DNA of 24,848 nt from Atopobium sp. (GCA_015258715.1 JABZHR010000014.1:1-24848), one strand, 5' to 3'. Numbered from the stretch's first letter, positions 14,893 through 23,254 are shown. A program made the numbers and translations. Notes: generated by a model from the sequence alone, not told the origin.

Positions 14893-15254
14893 TCAGATTT
14901 CTGCATATATGTGCAATAAAATACATTCTTATGAATACATAACTTTTGAGCTCAAAATTATGTGCCGAAAAAGGTAAAAAACCCGTTTAGTTGGAAATGA
15001 AAATTGAAAATTAGACGTTTTATCTCCAACTAAGACGATTTTTTACCGCCTCAAAAACTTTTATCTGGGCAAACGTTGTATGCAGAAAAATGAAATCTCC
15101 AACTAAACGGCTTTTTTACCACTTTGGTGTGTATGCACTCTACTTGGCACCATTTTGGTTGCATTTTGGCATTGTGGGTACTGTTGGGGGATCGTTTTGC
15201 TGCTTAAAAGACAGCTTAAGCGTCTCTCAGGAAAGAAATTTCCAGAAATCTCAC
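14893..15254. other. Gene-free region before xfp
   Basis: No supported gene. It contains the three-copy element 14973-15120 and then T-rich sequence. The only long frame (15090-15284) runs through repeat and operator and has no family features. Confidence 0.6.
14973..15120. repeat. Three-copy inverted-repeat element upstream of xfp
   Basis: A 23-mer containing CCGTTTAGTTGGA lies at 14973-14995 (plus) and 15098-15120 (minus), 22 of 23 identical. A third, diverged copy (about 19 of 23) is at 15025-15047, minus. The outer ends begin GGTAAAAAA, so either end read outward has a T run. Confidence 0.8.
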
Positions 15255-15276
15255 AGTGATAAAACGTTTTATCACT
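15255..15276. promoter_or_regulatory. LacI-type operator upstream of xfp
   Basis: A perfect palindrome; its inner 20 bases are GTGATAAAACGTTTTATCAC, extended by A and T at the ends. The AAACGTTT centre with a CG dinucleotide is typical of LacI-family operators. A LacI-type gene lies directly upstream. Confidence 0.75.
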
Positions 15277-15287
15277 TACAGTAGTAT

Positions 15288-15315
15288 TTGAAACATAGCC
15301 GAAGCATCATACTGT
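15288..15315 (+). promoter_or_regulatory. Possible xfp promoter
   Basis: TTGAAA at 15288-15293 and TACTGT at 15310-15315 with 16 bp between. It begins 12 bp after the operator palindrome. TGTTAT slightly downstream is an alternative -10. Confidence 0.4.
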
Positions 15316-15326
15316 TATGTATGTGT

Positions 15327-15405
15327 TGTTTTGCTCGCTTCAACGCGCCCGCAAGGCGCTTGCGTCGCAGCTCGCAGCCGCCCGCAGCCGAGTGCGAACA
15401 AAACA
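15327..15405 (+). promoter_or_regulatory. Structured GC-rich leader of xfp
   Basis: TGTTTTGCTCGC (15327-15338) and GCGAACAAAACA (15394-15405) are inverse copies apart from one position. They enclose GC-rich sequence with an inner GCGCC...GGCGC hairpin and repeated CGCAGC words. In the transcript this would be one long stem-loop about 80 nt before the start codon. It matches no riboswitch known to me. Confidence 0.45.
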
Positions 15406-15484
15406 AACGCTCAGGTGATGGAAGCAACGAGGTTGCCTAACCTGCGTAAACGCGCAGGCAGCAGCCCAAGAAAAGGAGGAGCAC

Positions 15485-17956
15485 ATGGCTCAGCCCGTGT
15501 ACGGCACACCTTGGCAGACCCTGAATCAGCCTGTATCTGAGGACGAGCTTGCCGGCGTCGATAGGTATTGGCGCGCAGCTAACTACCTGTCTGTTGGTCA
15601 GATTTATCTTCGCAGTAACCCTCTTATGAAGGACGGTTTCTCTCGCGAGGACGTTAAGCATCGCCTGGTTGGCCACTGGGGAACCACCCCAGGCCTGAAC
15701 TTCCTGTTTGGCCACGTCAACCGCTTCATCCGCGACCATAACCAGAACACCATCTTCCTCATGGGCCCTGGTCACGGTGGACCTGCAGGTACCGCACAGT
15801 CCCTGCTCGACGGCACGTATCGCGAGACCTACCCATTCATCACCGACGATGAAGAGGGCCTCCAGAAGTTCTTCCGCCGCTTCTCCTATCCAGGCGGAAT
15901 TCCTTCCCACTACGCACCTGAGACTCCAGGCTCCATCCACGAGGGCGGCGAGCTGGGCTACACCCTGTCCCACGCATACGGCGCTGTCCTGGACAACCCA
16001 TCCCTGCTGGCAGTCGCTGTTGTCGGCGACGGCGAGGCAGAGACCGGCCCACTTGCAACTTCTTGGCAGACCAACAAGTTCATGGACCCACTGACCGATG
16101 GTATCGTCCTCCCAATCCTGCACCTCAACGGCTACAAGATTGCTAACCCAACCATCCTGGCTCGTATCTCCGACGGTGAGCGCGACGAGTTCTTCCGCGG
16201 CATGGGCTACCACCCATACAACTTTGTTGCGGGCTTCGACGACGAGGACCACGCATCCATCCACCGTCGTTTCGCAGCTCTTCTCGAGGCTGTCTTCAAC
16301 GAGATCTGTGCAATCAAGACTCGTGCAGCCGCAGGTGACGCATCCCGTCCTTACTACCCAATGATCATCTTCCGCACCCCTAAGGGTTGGACTTGCCCTC
16401 CTTACATCGACGGCAAGAAGACCGAGGGCTCTTGGCGCGCGCACCAGGTTCCACTGGCATCCGCTCGCGACACCGAGGCCCACTTCCAGGTCCTTCGCGA
16501 CTGGATGAGCTCCTACAAGCCAGAGACCCTCTTCACCGAGAAGGGCGCAATTCGTCCAGAGGTCACCGCTTTCATGCCTAAGGGCGACATCCGCCTCGGC
16601 GCTAACCCTAACGCAAACGGTGGCGCAATCCGCCGCAACCTCGTCCTTCCTGACGCAAAGAAGTACGAGATCCCAGTTGCCGAGAAGGGCCACGGCTTTG
16701 GTGCTACTGAGGCAACGCGCGTCCTTGGCGAGTACACCGCTGAGCTTATCAACAGCAACCGCTCCGAGTTCCGTATCTTCGGACCTGATGAGACTGCTTC
16801 CAACCGCCTGCAGCCTTCCTTCCAGGTAACCGACAAGCAGTGGTTCGGTGGCTTCAACGACGACTTCGAGAACGACGAGCACATCTCCCCAGTTGGTAAC
16901 GTTATCGAGCAGCTTTCCGAGCACCAGTGCGAGGGCCTGCTTGAGGGCTACACCCTGACCGGCCGCCACGGCATCTGGTCCAGCTACGAGTCATTCGTTC
17001 ACATTGTTGACTCCATGATTAACCAGCATGCTAAGTGGCTTGAGGCTACCGTCCGCCACATTCCATGGCGCAAGCCTATCTCCGCTCTCAACCTGGTCCT
17101 TTCCAGCCACGTTTGGCGCCAGGACCACAACGGATTCTCTCACCAGGATCCTGGTTTTGTTGACATCATGCTCAACAAGAGCTTCAACAACGACCACATC
17201 ACCAACATCTACTTCCCAGCAGACGCTAACCTCCTGCTTGCAGTTGGCGAGAAGTGCTACACCTCCACAAACTGCATCAACGCAATCTTCGCTGGTAAGC
17301 AGCCTGCTCCAACGTGGGTAACGCTCGACGAGGCTCGCGAGGAGCTTGCAGCTGGTGCTAAGGAGTGGAAGTGGGCTTCCAACGCTGAGGCTGGCGAGGA
17401 GGACATTGTCCTCGCATCCTGCGGCGATGTCCCAACTCAGGAGCTTCTGGCAGCTCTTGACATGCTTGGCAAGCTGGGCATTAAGGCTCGCTTCGTCAAC
17501 GTTGTTGACCTGCTCAAGATCCAGAACGCTTCCGAGAACGACGAGGCTCTCTCCGACGAGGAGTTCACCAAGCTCTTCTCCGCAGACAAGCCAGTTCTCT
17601 TCGCGTTCCACGCCTATGCTGGTTCCGTCCGCCGTCTGATTTGGAACCGTCCAAACCACGACAACTTCAACGTTCACGGCTACGAGGAGCAGGGTTCCAC
17701 CACAACTCCTTACGACATGCTGCGCCTGAACAACATGGACCGTTGGGCACTTGCTGCTGACGCTCTCCGCATGATTGACGCTCAGAAGTGGGCAGATCAG
17801 ATCGACGAGTGGGAGAAGTTCCGCACCGAGGCCTTCGAGTTTGCTGTCGAGAAGGGCTATGATCACCCAGCATTCACCGACTGGTCTTGGCCAGACGCTT
17901 CCGATGCTGATCAGGCTATCTCTGCAACTCAGGCAACCGCAGGCGACAACGAGTAA
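15485..17956 (+). CDS. xfp: Xylulose-5-phosphate/fructose-6-phosphate phosphoketolase
   Basis: 823 residues, the usual length; ATG with a strong AAAAGGAGG site. A thiamine-diphosphate enzyme that splits xylulose 5-phosphate (and often fructose 6-phosphate) with phosphate into acetyl phosphate plus glyceraldehyde 3-phosphate (or erythrose 4-phosphate), in the cytoplasm. Landmarks: His64 in GHWGTTPG, His97 in GPGHGGPA (94-101), GGELGY (154-159), and the cofactor motif GDGEAETG (181-188); these numbers agree with bifidobacterial enzymes. Codon use is highly biased, suggesting abundant protein. The upstream region has a LacI-type operator and a structured leader; a terminator follows at 17984-18016. 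No acetate kinase or phosphotransacetylase gene lies in the window. Confidence 0.97.
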   Translation: MAQPVYGTPWQTLNQPVSEDELAGVDRYWRAANYLSVGQIYLRSNPLMKDGFSREDVKHRLVGHWGTTPGLNFLFGHVNRFIRDHNQNTIFLMGPGHGGPAGTAQSLLDGTYRETYPFITDDEEGLQKFFRRFSYPGGIPSHYAPETPGSIHEGGELGYTLSHAYGAVLDNPSLLAVAVVGDGEAETGPLATSWQTNKFMDPLTDGIVLPILHLNGYKIANPTILARISDGERDEFFRGMGYHPYNFVAGFDDEDHASIHRRFAALLEAVFNEICAIKTRAAAGDASRPYYPMIIFRTPKGWTCPPYIDGKKTEGSWRAHQVPLASARDTEAHFQVLRDWMSSYKPETLFTEKGAIRPEVTAFMPKGDIRLGANPNANGGAIRRNLVLPDAKKYEIPVAEKGHGFGATEATRVLGEYTAELINSNRSEFRIFGPDETASNRLQPSFQVTDKQWFGGFNDDFENDEHISPVGNVIEQLSEHQCEGLLEGYTLTGRHGIWSSYESFVHIVDSMINQHAKWLEATVRHIPWRKPISALNLVLSSHVWRQDHNGFSHQDPGFVDIMLNKSFNNDHITNIYFPADANLLLAVGEKCYTSTNCINAIFAGKQPAPTWVTLDEAREELAAGAKEWKWASNAEAGEEDIVLASCGDVPTQELLAALDMLGKLGIKARFVNVVDLLKIQNASENDEALSDEEFTKLFSADKPVLFAFHAYAGSVRRLIWNRPNHDNFNVHGYEEQGSTTTPYDMLRLNNMDRWALAADALRMIDAQKWADQIDEWEKFRTEAFEFAVEKGYDHPAFTDWSWPDASDADQAISATQATAGDNE

Positions 17957-17983
17957 CACGCCGCGTTCCGTACGTGCCTTCAG

Positions 17984-18016
17984 CCCGGTATCCACTTCGT
18001 GTGGGTACCGGGTTTT
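17984..18016 (+). terminator. xfp terminator
   Basis: CCCGGTATCCAC (17984-17995) pairs with GTGGGTACCGGG (18001-18012), 12 bp with one T-G pair and loop TTCGT, followed by TTTT. Confidence 0.9.
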
Positions 18017-18117
18017 CTTGTGCGAAAGCGCTGCTAGTAGACAGGGTTTCTCGCCAGACGCGCTGCGCGCGCGGTGCGGGGACGCTGCACTCGGTGCGCG
18101 GCCAGCGCGCGCCCAGC

Positions 18118-18368
18118 GCGCGCCTGATTTCTGCAAAGAATCTGTGGATTTGCCTGATTTTGTTAAAGAATCGGTGCCTCAAATACAGATTCTTTGCACT
18201 TTTTAGGCGGACTTTGAGGCATGCTCAAGGCGCCCTTCAATGGAGCCTGATTTTCTCGTCATGTCTGAACGATTTGCCGGAAAAGTGCACCAAGTCTGAG
18301 TGGTTTTGCCGGTTTTTCTCATCATGTCTGAGTAAATTTACTCAGACATGATGCACTTTTCAGGCTCG
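18118..18368 (+). repeat. Composite dispersed repeat, copy 2
   Basis: Same element as 7280-7581, in inverted orientation and about 50 bp shorter, because it has one tandem AAAGAATC unit fewer and a shorter joint. The module A inverted repeat is at 18133-18145 and 18185-18197. Module B ends in the perfect palindrome 18320-18353. The internal motifs here read TTTCTCGTCA and TTTCTCATCA, diverged from TTTCTCGCCA. Confidence 0.85.
18320..18353. repeat. 34-bp perfect palindrome
   Basis: Each half is 17 nt, CATCATGTCTGAGTAAA and its exact reverse complement, with no loop. It is the outer end of composite repeat copy 2; the same place in copy 1 is an imperfect palindrome. Confidence 0.9.
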
Positions 18369-18583
18369 CATGGTGCACTAAGCGAGAAAAGCCTGTCTGG
18401 CGAGAAACCCCGTGCGCTCGCGGCGGCGCTTCGCGCGTCTGACCTGCAAGTTTGTCTGCACACGACGCTGTTGCTGTACACAAAACCGGCGCTCACCTGC
18501 GTGAACACCGGTCTGACCTGCATGTTTGTCGAAGCTTCCACCCCACACCCGCTCGCGTTGCGACGCCACTACCTGCGTCGCCG

Positions 18584-20128
18584 CTACTCGCGGCCCGTAC
18601 GGCCGTCGCGCTCGTCTAGCTTGGCGCGGACAGCGGCTTTGAATGCGGCAGCGTCTGTCATCCAAGGAACGTGCTTGCCGCCAATGATGTTGAACGGTTC
18701 GTCGCCCTTGGCAAGCAGGTATACCAGAGCCGGGCGAGGGTCGTCGTAAGCGGCGGAAACTGCCTCGTAAATGGCGTCGTAGCGGTCAAGGATAATCTTG
18801 TGTGCAGCGCCCTCGGGCGTAGCCTTGGCCATTTCTGCGCAAATCACCGCAGGATCTTCCATGTTGCAGTCCTCGGTGGTGTAAATCATCAGGTCAGCCC
18901 ACTTGGCGGCCTCTTCTGGTAGCTCCTGGCGACGATTGTACGCTTTGCCGCCAACGGCACCCATGACCACATAGCGGCCATAACCAGGGAATTCCTTAGC
19001 AGTTGACGAGAAAAGCTTCTGGTAGGAAAGCTTGTTGTGGGCGTAGTCGACCAAGCCCGTGACCTTGTTGTCGGGCGAGCTTAAGAGCTCCATGCGACCT
19101 GGCACCTTAACGTTCATCAGCGGAAGCACAGCGTCCTTCTCGCGAATGCCCAGGTAGTCGGCAACGGTGATTGCCGCAAGAGCATTCTCCACGTTAAAGA
19201 GGCCGGACATGGGCAGCGCAGCGGCGCCGGTCCAGGTTGGCGCGTGCACGGTAAACGTAACCATGCCCTGATGAGGGGTGATTTCGTCCGCCCAAACGGT
19301 GGCGTCGGAATCGGTTGTGGAGAAAGTCAGGATCTTCTCGCACTTCTGCGCACGCTCCATGACCTGGTCAAACATCATCGTGTTTTTGTTGATAACGGCC
19401 ACGCGAGCAAGGTCAAAAATCTTCAGCTTGCTCTCAAAATAATCTTCAAAAGTAGGGTGTTCAACAGGGGAAATGTGATCGGTTCCAATGTTTAGGAACA
19501 CCGCGACGCTCAGATTGAGTCCAACCGTGCGGTCGTACTTGAGGCCCTGGCTGGAAATCTCCATGTCAACGTAGGGGAGGCCAGCGTCCGCGGCGTGCTT
19601 GAGGTGGCGCCACAGCTCAGGAGCCTCGGGCGTAGTGTTGTGCGCCGGCTGCGTGTCCTTGCCGTCAAACACCTCGATGCCGCCGATTACGCCGCACTTG
19701 GAGTACGGCTCGTCGCCGTCAAGGATGGCGCGCAGCATATACGAGCAGGTAGACTTGCCTTTGGTGCCCGTAATACCGATGGTGGTGAGCTTCTTGTCGG
19801 GATGTCCCGCAACGCCTGCGGCTGCGTAGGCCATGGCAAGGCGCACGTCATCCACGCGAATGGCAGCCACGTTTGGCGCCACTGCCTGCAGCTCTTCCGC
19901 AAGCGACTGCTGGCAGAGGTATACAACGGCTCCAGCCTCCACCGCGCTTGCTAGATACGCTGGCGAGAAACTCGCGCCCTTGCAAACAAACAGCGAGCCC
20001 GGGGTGACCTCACGAGAATCGCTTGCAACATCGGTAAGCTGTGCGTTTTGATCAACCGCGTCAAGATTTGCGGTAGTGTACTCGATGTTCTTGCTGGTAA
20101 AGAGCGCCAGGAGCTCGTGTAATGTCAT
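18584..20128 (-). CDS. murE: MurE-type UDP-MurNAc-tripeptide ligase
   Basis: 514 residues. ATG at 20128 preferred (AAGGA nine bases upstream); a TTG two codons earlier is possible. Cytoplasmic ATP-dependent ligase of peptidoglycan synthesis that adds the third amino acid to UDP-MurNAc-L-Ala-D-Glu. N-domain with ASDSREVTPGSLFVCKG (35-51); ATP loop GITGTKGKST (118-127); NTTPEAPEL; MEISSQGLKYDR (189-200); NIGTDHISPVEHPTFEDYFESK with the probable carbamylated Lys234; DYAHN; and a C-domain. The usual DNPR (diaminopimelate) or DDNP (lysine) loop is replaced by TEDCNMEDP, so the added amino acid cannot be read from the motif. DYAHN also departs from the common DYAHTP. It could be a secondary MurE-like ligase (murE2/MurT-like relatives exist). 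Contains a TTTCTCGCC motif at 19962-19970. Confidence 0.87.
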   Translation of the reverse strand: MTLHELLALFTSKNIEYTTANLDAVDQNAQLTDVASDSREVTPGSLFVCKGASFSPAYLASAVEAGAVVYLCQQSLAEELQAVAPNVAAIRVDDVRLAMAYAAAGVAGHPDKKLTTIGITGTKGKSTCSYMLRAILDGDEPYSKCGVIGGIEVFDGKDTQPAHNTTPEAPELWRHLKHAADAGLPYVDMEISSQGLKYDRTVGLNLSVAVFLNIGTDHISPVEHPTFEDYFESKLKIFDLARVAVINKNTMMFDQVMERAQKCEKILTFSTTDSDATVWADEITPHQGMVTFTVHAPTWTGAAALPMSGLFNVENALAAITVADYLGIREKDAVLPLMNVKVPGRMELLSSPDNKVTGLVDYAHNKLSYQKLFSSTAKEFPGYGRYVVMGAVGGKAYNRRQELPEEAAKWADLMIYTTEDCNMEDPAVICAEMAKATPEGAAHKIILDRYDAIYEAVSAAYDDPRPALVYLLAKGDEPFNIIGGKHVPWMTDAAAFKAAVRAKLDERDGRTGRE

Positions 20129-20289
20129 CCTCAAAAGTCCTTCTATAGCTGTGGCGCAAGCACAAAGCGCCCCTAAGACAGTAGTAATAGTTTAGCCGTC
20201 TGACCCCAATTGTGCTGGCGACACTGCAACTTTCTTGTCTCTTGCGCGTCTGCTCCATACCTTTATGGCGAGAAAATCTTTGATTTTGC

Positions 20290-20318
20290 TTGACGTGAAG
20301 AGGGCTGCGAGGTATAGT
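20290..20318 (+). promoter_or_regulatory. Promoter of the initiator tRNA gene
   Basis: TTGACG at 20290-20295, a 17-bp spacer, and TATAGT at 20313-20318; near-consensus sigma-70 type, about 27 bp before the tRNA. Confidence 0.88.
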
Positions 20319-20344
20319 ACTTGTTCGCGCAGATGCGCATGAAT

Positions 20345-20421
<77 letters not shown>

Positions 20422-20432
20422 TAAGAATTTCA

Positions 20433-20456
20433 AACCCGCCATCGGCGGGTTTTTTG
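20433..20456 (+). terminator. tRNA terminator
   Basis: AACCCGCC (20433-20440), loop ATC, GGCGGGTT, then a run of T. The esterase gene ends on the opposite strand about 60 bp away and may use it in reverse less well. Confidence 0.9.
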
Positions 20457-20514
20457 TTAGCAATCAATACTGCCCTTACGCACAAGAATCGCCTTCACGC
20501 AGGAAAACACCCCT

Positions 20515-21201
20515 TTACGCACCAAAGCCAAAGTTCAACAAACGTTGTAGCCTCAGCTCAAGACCCTTGTGATGGTCAAAGGAATCCAGCAGACGTTGAT
20601 AATTCGGAGCAGCGGTCGACAGCTTCTCTACCAGGGTATCTGTTGTTTGTCTCACTGAGCGCAAAGGTTCTGGATGGTGCTCACCTTCATTTTCTCCGCT
20701 CGCAATGCACCAGCGAATGTCTGAATGCACATGACTTGTATCAAAAGTTTCAACAAAATTAGGGAACCACGTGCTTGGACTTGCCAAAAGATACTGGTCA
20801 AAGCGGCAGGTTGTTTGCATCTCAAAGAGGCTGCACAAACCTGACAATGAGTAGCCAAGCAATGTAAGAGGACATGTGCCCTGAGCGGTATGAGTAGCTA
20901 GAGCAGCGTACTTCTCGACAGCTGGAAGCACAATGTCCGAAAGAAACTCTTTTCCACATCCACCAAAATTCGGAGCTTCTGTACGTACGCTTGTTGCAGG
21001 CCAGGGGGAATAACAGTCTTGATCAGACGGCGCCGTAATGACGAGGCGTTGGGGAAGCTTTGTCTCGTCAAGTTTTCCGGACGAAATAAGATCAGCTATC
21101 TTTGGCGTCAGCAGAGAGCCGTGGAGAATTACAAGAAGACCAGGAACTTCGGAGTGTTCTCCGATTGTGATCGTGCTGTCGGGTAGAGCTGCTAAATTCA
21201 T
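20515..21201 (-). CDS. Putative esterase, alpha/beta hydrolase fold (siderophore-esterase-like)
   Basis: 228 residues from the ATG at 21201 (GAGGAC upstream); the longer frame to 21303 begins with Arg-rich sequence and lacks a site. Nucleophile motif GYSLSG (116-121, Ser118), preceded by SPWPATSVRTEAPNFGG; probable catalytic His in DSFDHHKG near the end. No signal peptide. Paralogue of the protein at 3892-4701, without the repeat insertion. It is divergent from an iron/siderophore-type ABC importer, which suggests it could hydrolyse an imported ester siderophore, in the manner of Fes or IroE. That is inference from position and family; other acyl esters are possible. About 230 bp separate the two starts, with room for a shared regulatory site. 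Confidence 0.75.
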   Translation of the reverse strand: MNLAALPDSTITIGEHSEVPGLLVILHGSLLTPKIADLISSGKLDETKLPQRLVITAPSDQDCYSPWPATSVRTEAPNFGGCGKEFLSDIVLPAVEKYAALATHTAQGTCPLTLLGYSLSGLCSLFEMQTTCRFDQYLLASPSTWFPNFVETFDTSHVHSDIRWCIASGENEGEHHPEPLRSVRQTTDTLVEKLSTAAPNYQRLLDSFDHHKGLELRLQRLLNFGFGA

Positions 21202-21320
21202 GAAAGTCCTCGTCTGTCGTCTGTGAGCCAGCGTCGTCTCGCGGGAGCCACCGGCGCGTCTCGTGCGGAGTGCCCTCTGCAGTGGTGTAGATATTTTAAG
21301 CATTTTTCAATTCGTCCGAC

Positions 21321-21349
21321 TTTTCATAATTCAAAAAGTAAGTTATAGT
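21321..21349 (+). promoter_or_regulatory. Possible promoter of the ABC importer operon
   Basis: TTTTCA (21321-21326), 17 bp, TATAGT (21344-21349). The -10 overlaps GTTATAGTTAAC, an imperfect palindrome (GTTA, four bases, TAAC) that could be a metal-regulator site; no known Fur or DtxR box is recognised with confidence. Confidence 0.45.
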
Positions 21350-21429
21350 TAACTCTCAAATTTTCTGCTCTGTCTGCAACTTATGTCTTGTGTACAAAGA
21401 AAAGCAGCGTATTTTTAGAGAGGTATCGT

Positions 21430-22491
21430 ATGATAAGAAAAGCCGGACCGTTCCGTCTTTTCATGGGAGTTCTCGTCGTAATTCTGGCGGCGAGCATCGT
21501 AATAACTTCAACAATGGGCGCCATTGGCGTGTCCTTGCAAGACGCATACGCTGTTTTGATGCATCATCTTTTTGGTATGCCGCTACCGGAGGCCTTGGCA
21601 GCCGGAGGACCTGTCGAGAAGGTCGTCTGGTCGCTACGTTTTCCTCGCATCATCTTAGGTGTGGTAGCCGGAGCTGGCCTTGCGCTTTCGGGTGTTGTCA
21701 TGCAGGCGTCAGTTCAAAATACCTTGGCTGAGCCGTATATTTTGGGCATTTCATCAGGAGCTTCGTGCGGAGCCACCTGTGCCATCATGCTTGGAGCCGG
21801 CGCGGTACACGTTGTGGGAATTTCTTCGGTGCCGCTGTTCTCGTTTATCGGCTCAACAATTGCCACGATTGGCGTTTTGTTGCTGGCGTCTACCGGCGGA
21901 CATATGACGTCGTCAAAGCTTGTTCTCTCGGGCATGATTTTGAACGCTCTGTTCACGGCGCTATCTAATTTCATCATCACTATTGCTGCTAACGCTGAGG
22001 GCATGATGGATCTGAAGTTTTGGACCATGGGCTCTTTGGCACGAGCAAGCTGGGGAAACGTTGGAATTTCCGTTGTTGTAGTACTTCTCGTCAGTGTGTT
22101 TTTCTTAACGCAGTTCCGCTCCCTCAACGTACTTCTGATGGGAGACGAGGCTGCTACAACGCTTGGCCTCAATACTAATTTGTGCAGATGGGCATACTTG
22201 ACCATTTCTGCGCTCATGGTTGGCACGCTTGTTTCATCAGTGGGAACCATTGGTTTTGTTGGTCTTATCATCCCGCATATTGCTCGCTCGTTTGTTGGGT
22301 CCGATCACCGAAGGCTGGTGCCAACTGCGCTGGTACTGGGGGCTATTTTCATTCTTTGGGCAGATGCCTGTGCTCGTACCGTCCTAGGCAACACCGAAGT
22401 TCCTATTGGTATTTTGACCGCTGTTGTTGGCGCGCCGTTCTTTGTCTACATCATGGTTGCCCGCAACTACAGCTTTAGGGATGGTGAGTAA
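21430..22491 (+). CDS. FecCD-family ABC importer permease
   Basis: 353 residues from the ATG at 21430 (AGAGAGG upstream). About ten membrane segments, typical of the BtuC/FecCD/FhuB family that imports iron-siderophores, haem or cobalamin. Landmarks: LRFPRIILGVVAGAGLALSGVVMQ (family signature), NTLAEPYILGISSGAS, and SSVGTIGFVGLIIPHIARSFVGSDHR, the cytoplasmic loop that meets the ATPase. It ends RDGE. The next gene starts one base after its stop, so the two are coupled. A single permease gene implies a homodimer. Substrate cannot be read from the sequence; iron-siderophore is most likely given the neighbours. Confidence 0.92.
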   Translation: MIRKAGPFRLFMGVLVVILAASIVITSTMGAIGVSLQDAYAVLMHHLFGMPLPEALAAGGPVEKVVWSLRFPRIILGVVAGAGLALSGVVMQASVQNTLAEPYILGISSGASCGATCAIMLGAGAVHVVGISSVPLFSFIGSTIATIGVLLLASTGGHMTSSKLVLSGMILNALFTALSNFIITIAANAEGMMDLKFWTMGSLARASWGNVGISVVVVLLVSVFFLTQFRSLNVLLMGDEAATTLGLNTNLCRWAYLTISALMVGTLVSSVGTIGFVGLIIPHIARSFVGSDHRRLVPTALVLGAIFILWADACARTVLGNTEVPIGILTAVVGAPFFVYIMVARNYSFRDGE

Positions 22492-22492
22492 C

Positions 22493-23254
22493 ATGCGCCT
22501 TGAAGTGCAAAACGTATCGGTCGCCATTCATAACAAGCAAATCGTAAAGGACGTCTCGCTTAGCGTGGCAGACGGTGAGTTTGTGGGCATTCTTGGCCCC
22601 AATGGATCAGGTAAGTCTACGCTTTTGCGGGCAATTTATGGCCTTGGGCATCGCTATGACGGGCAGATCCTGTGGGACGATCGCGACGCCACTGAGATAT
22701 CACGACGTGACTTTGCGCGTAAGGTTGCGGTGGTAAGCCAGTTTAACTCGCTGTCCTTTGACTTTACCGTTCGTGAGATTGTGTCGCTGGGACGCAGCCC
22801 TCATCAGTCGGCGCTGTCAAAAGAAACCGACCACGACGAGTCAATCGTTTCTGATGTTATTCAGAAAGTTGGCCTTTCTCGCTTTGAAGACCGTTCTTTT
22901 GCCACGCTTTCGGGTGGCGAGAAACAACGTGTCATGTTGGCTCGTGCGTTGGCTCAGGAACCAGAGTTTTTGGTGCTTGATGAGCCTACTAATCACCTGG
23001 ATATTACGTACCAGATTGATATTTTGCGCCTTGTTCGCAATCTTGGTATCAGCTGCCTGGCTGTTTTGCATGACATTGTGATGGCAGCTCACTATGTCGA
23101 CCGCCTGTATTTCTTACAAGAGGGGACTATTGTTTCTGAGGGAACACCTGAGGACATTGTGACCCCTGAGCTGCTGGCTGATGTGTATGGCGTTGAGGGC
23201 ATGGTCCGCCCATCAACTGCCGGAAACGGCATCAGCATTGATTACGTGTATTAA
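22493..23254 (+). CDS. ABC importer ATPase (FecE/BtuD type)
   Basis: 253 residues from the ATG at 22493; a GTG nine bases earlier overlaps the permease gene and is less likely. Walker A GPNGSGKST (35-43), Q-loop Gln83, signature LSGGEKQ (139-145), Walker B LVLDE (160-164), H-loop His193 in VLHD. The typical FecE-like phrases LGRSPHQ and DEPTNHLDI are present. It powers the adjacent permease at the inner face of the membrane. The dispersed 9-mer TTTCTCGCC occurs here (22916-22924, minus strand) through the codons for GGEK, so this copy may be incidental. Confidence 0.94.
   Translation: MRLEVQNVSVAIHNKQIVKDVSLSVADGEFVGILGPNGSGKSTLLRAIYGLGHRYDGQILWDDRDATEISRRDFARKVAVVSQFNSLSFDFTVREIVSLGRSPHQSALSKETDHDESIVSDVIQKVGLSRFEDRSFATLSGGEKQRVMLARALAQEPEFLVLDEPTNHLDITYQIDILRLVRNLGISCLAVLHDIVMAAHYVDRLYFLQEGTIVSEGTPEDIVTPELLADVYGVEGMVRPSTAGNGISIDYVY

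Larger units (their letters stand above)
17957..18583. other. Gene-free region between convergent xfp and murE
   Basis: Contents in order: xfp terminator, TTTCTCGCC motif (18047-18055), GC-rich stretch with an 11-bp tandem word CCCAGCGCGCG (18050-18120), composite repeat copy 2 (18118-18368), another motif copy (18399-18407), and GC-rich sequence with a 20-bp near-direct repeat (18437-18456 and 18511-18530, GTCTGACCTGC then GTTTGTC). Frames here are translations of the repeat. Confidence 0.7.

Noticed and set aside
15090..15284. 64-residue frame before xfp
   Set aside because: Runs through an inverted repeat and the operator palindrome; no recognisable protein pattern.
17775..18206. 143-residue frame whose end resembles that of the frame at 7464-7775 (shared ...PQIQILCTF-type ending)
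   Set aside because: The similarity is the translated composite repeat; the rest is out-of-frame xfp.
20468..20523. Three short CTTACGCA-type words after the tRNA terminator, possible mini-array
   Set aside because: Only about 9-10 bp each at uneven spacing and partly at the esterase end; could be chance.
21388..21429. Earlier start for the permease
   Set aside because: The extension is hydrophilic and the ATG at 21430 has a good ribosome-binding site and starts the expected membrane protein.
22916..22924. Functional copy of the dispersed motif in the ABC ATPase
   Set aside because: Explained by codons of the invariant GGEK signature; counted, but not evidence by itself.
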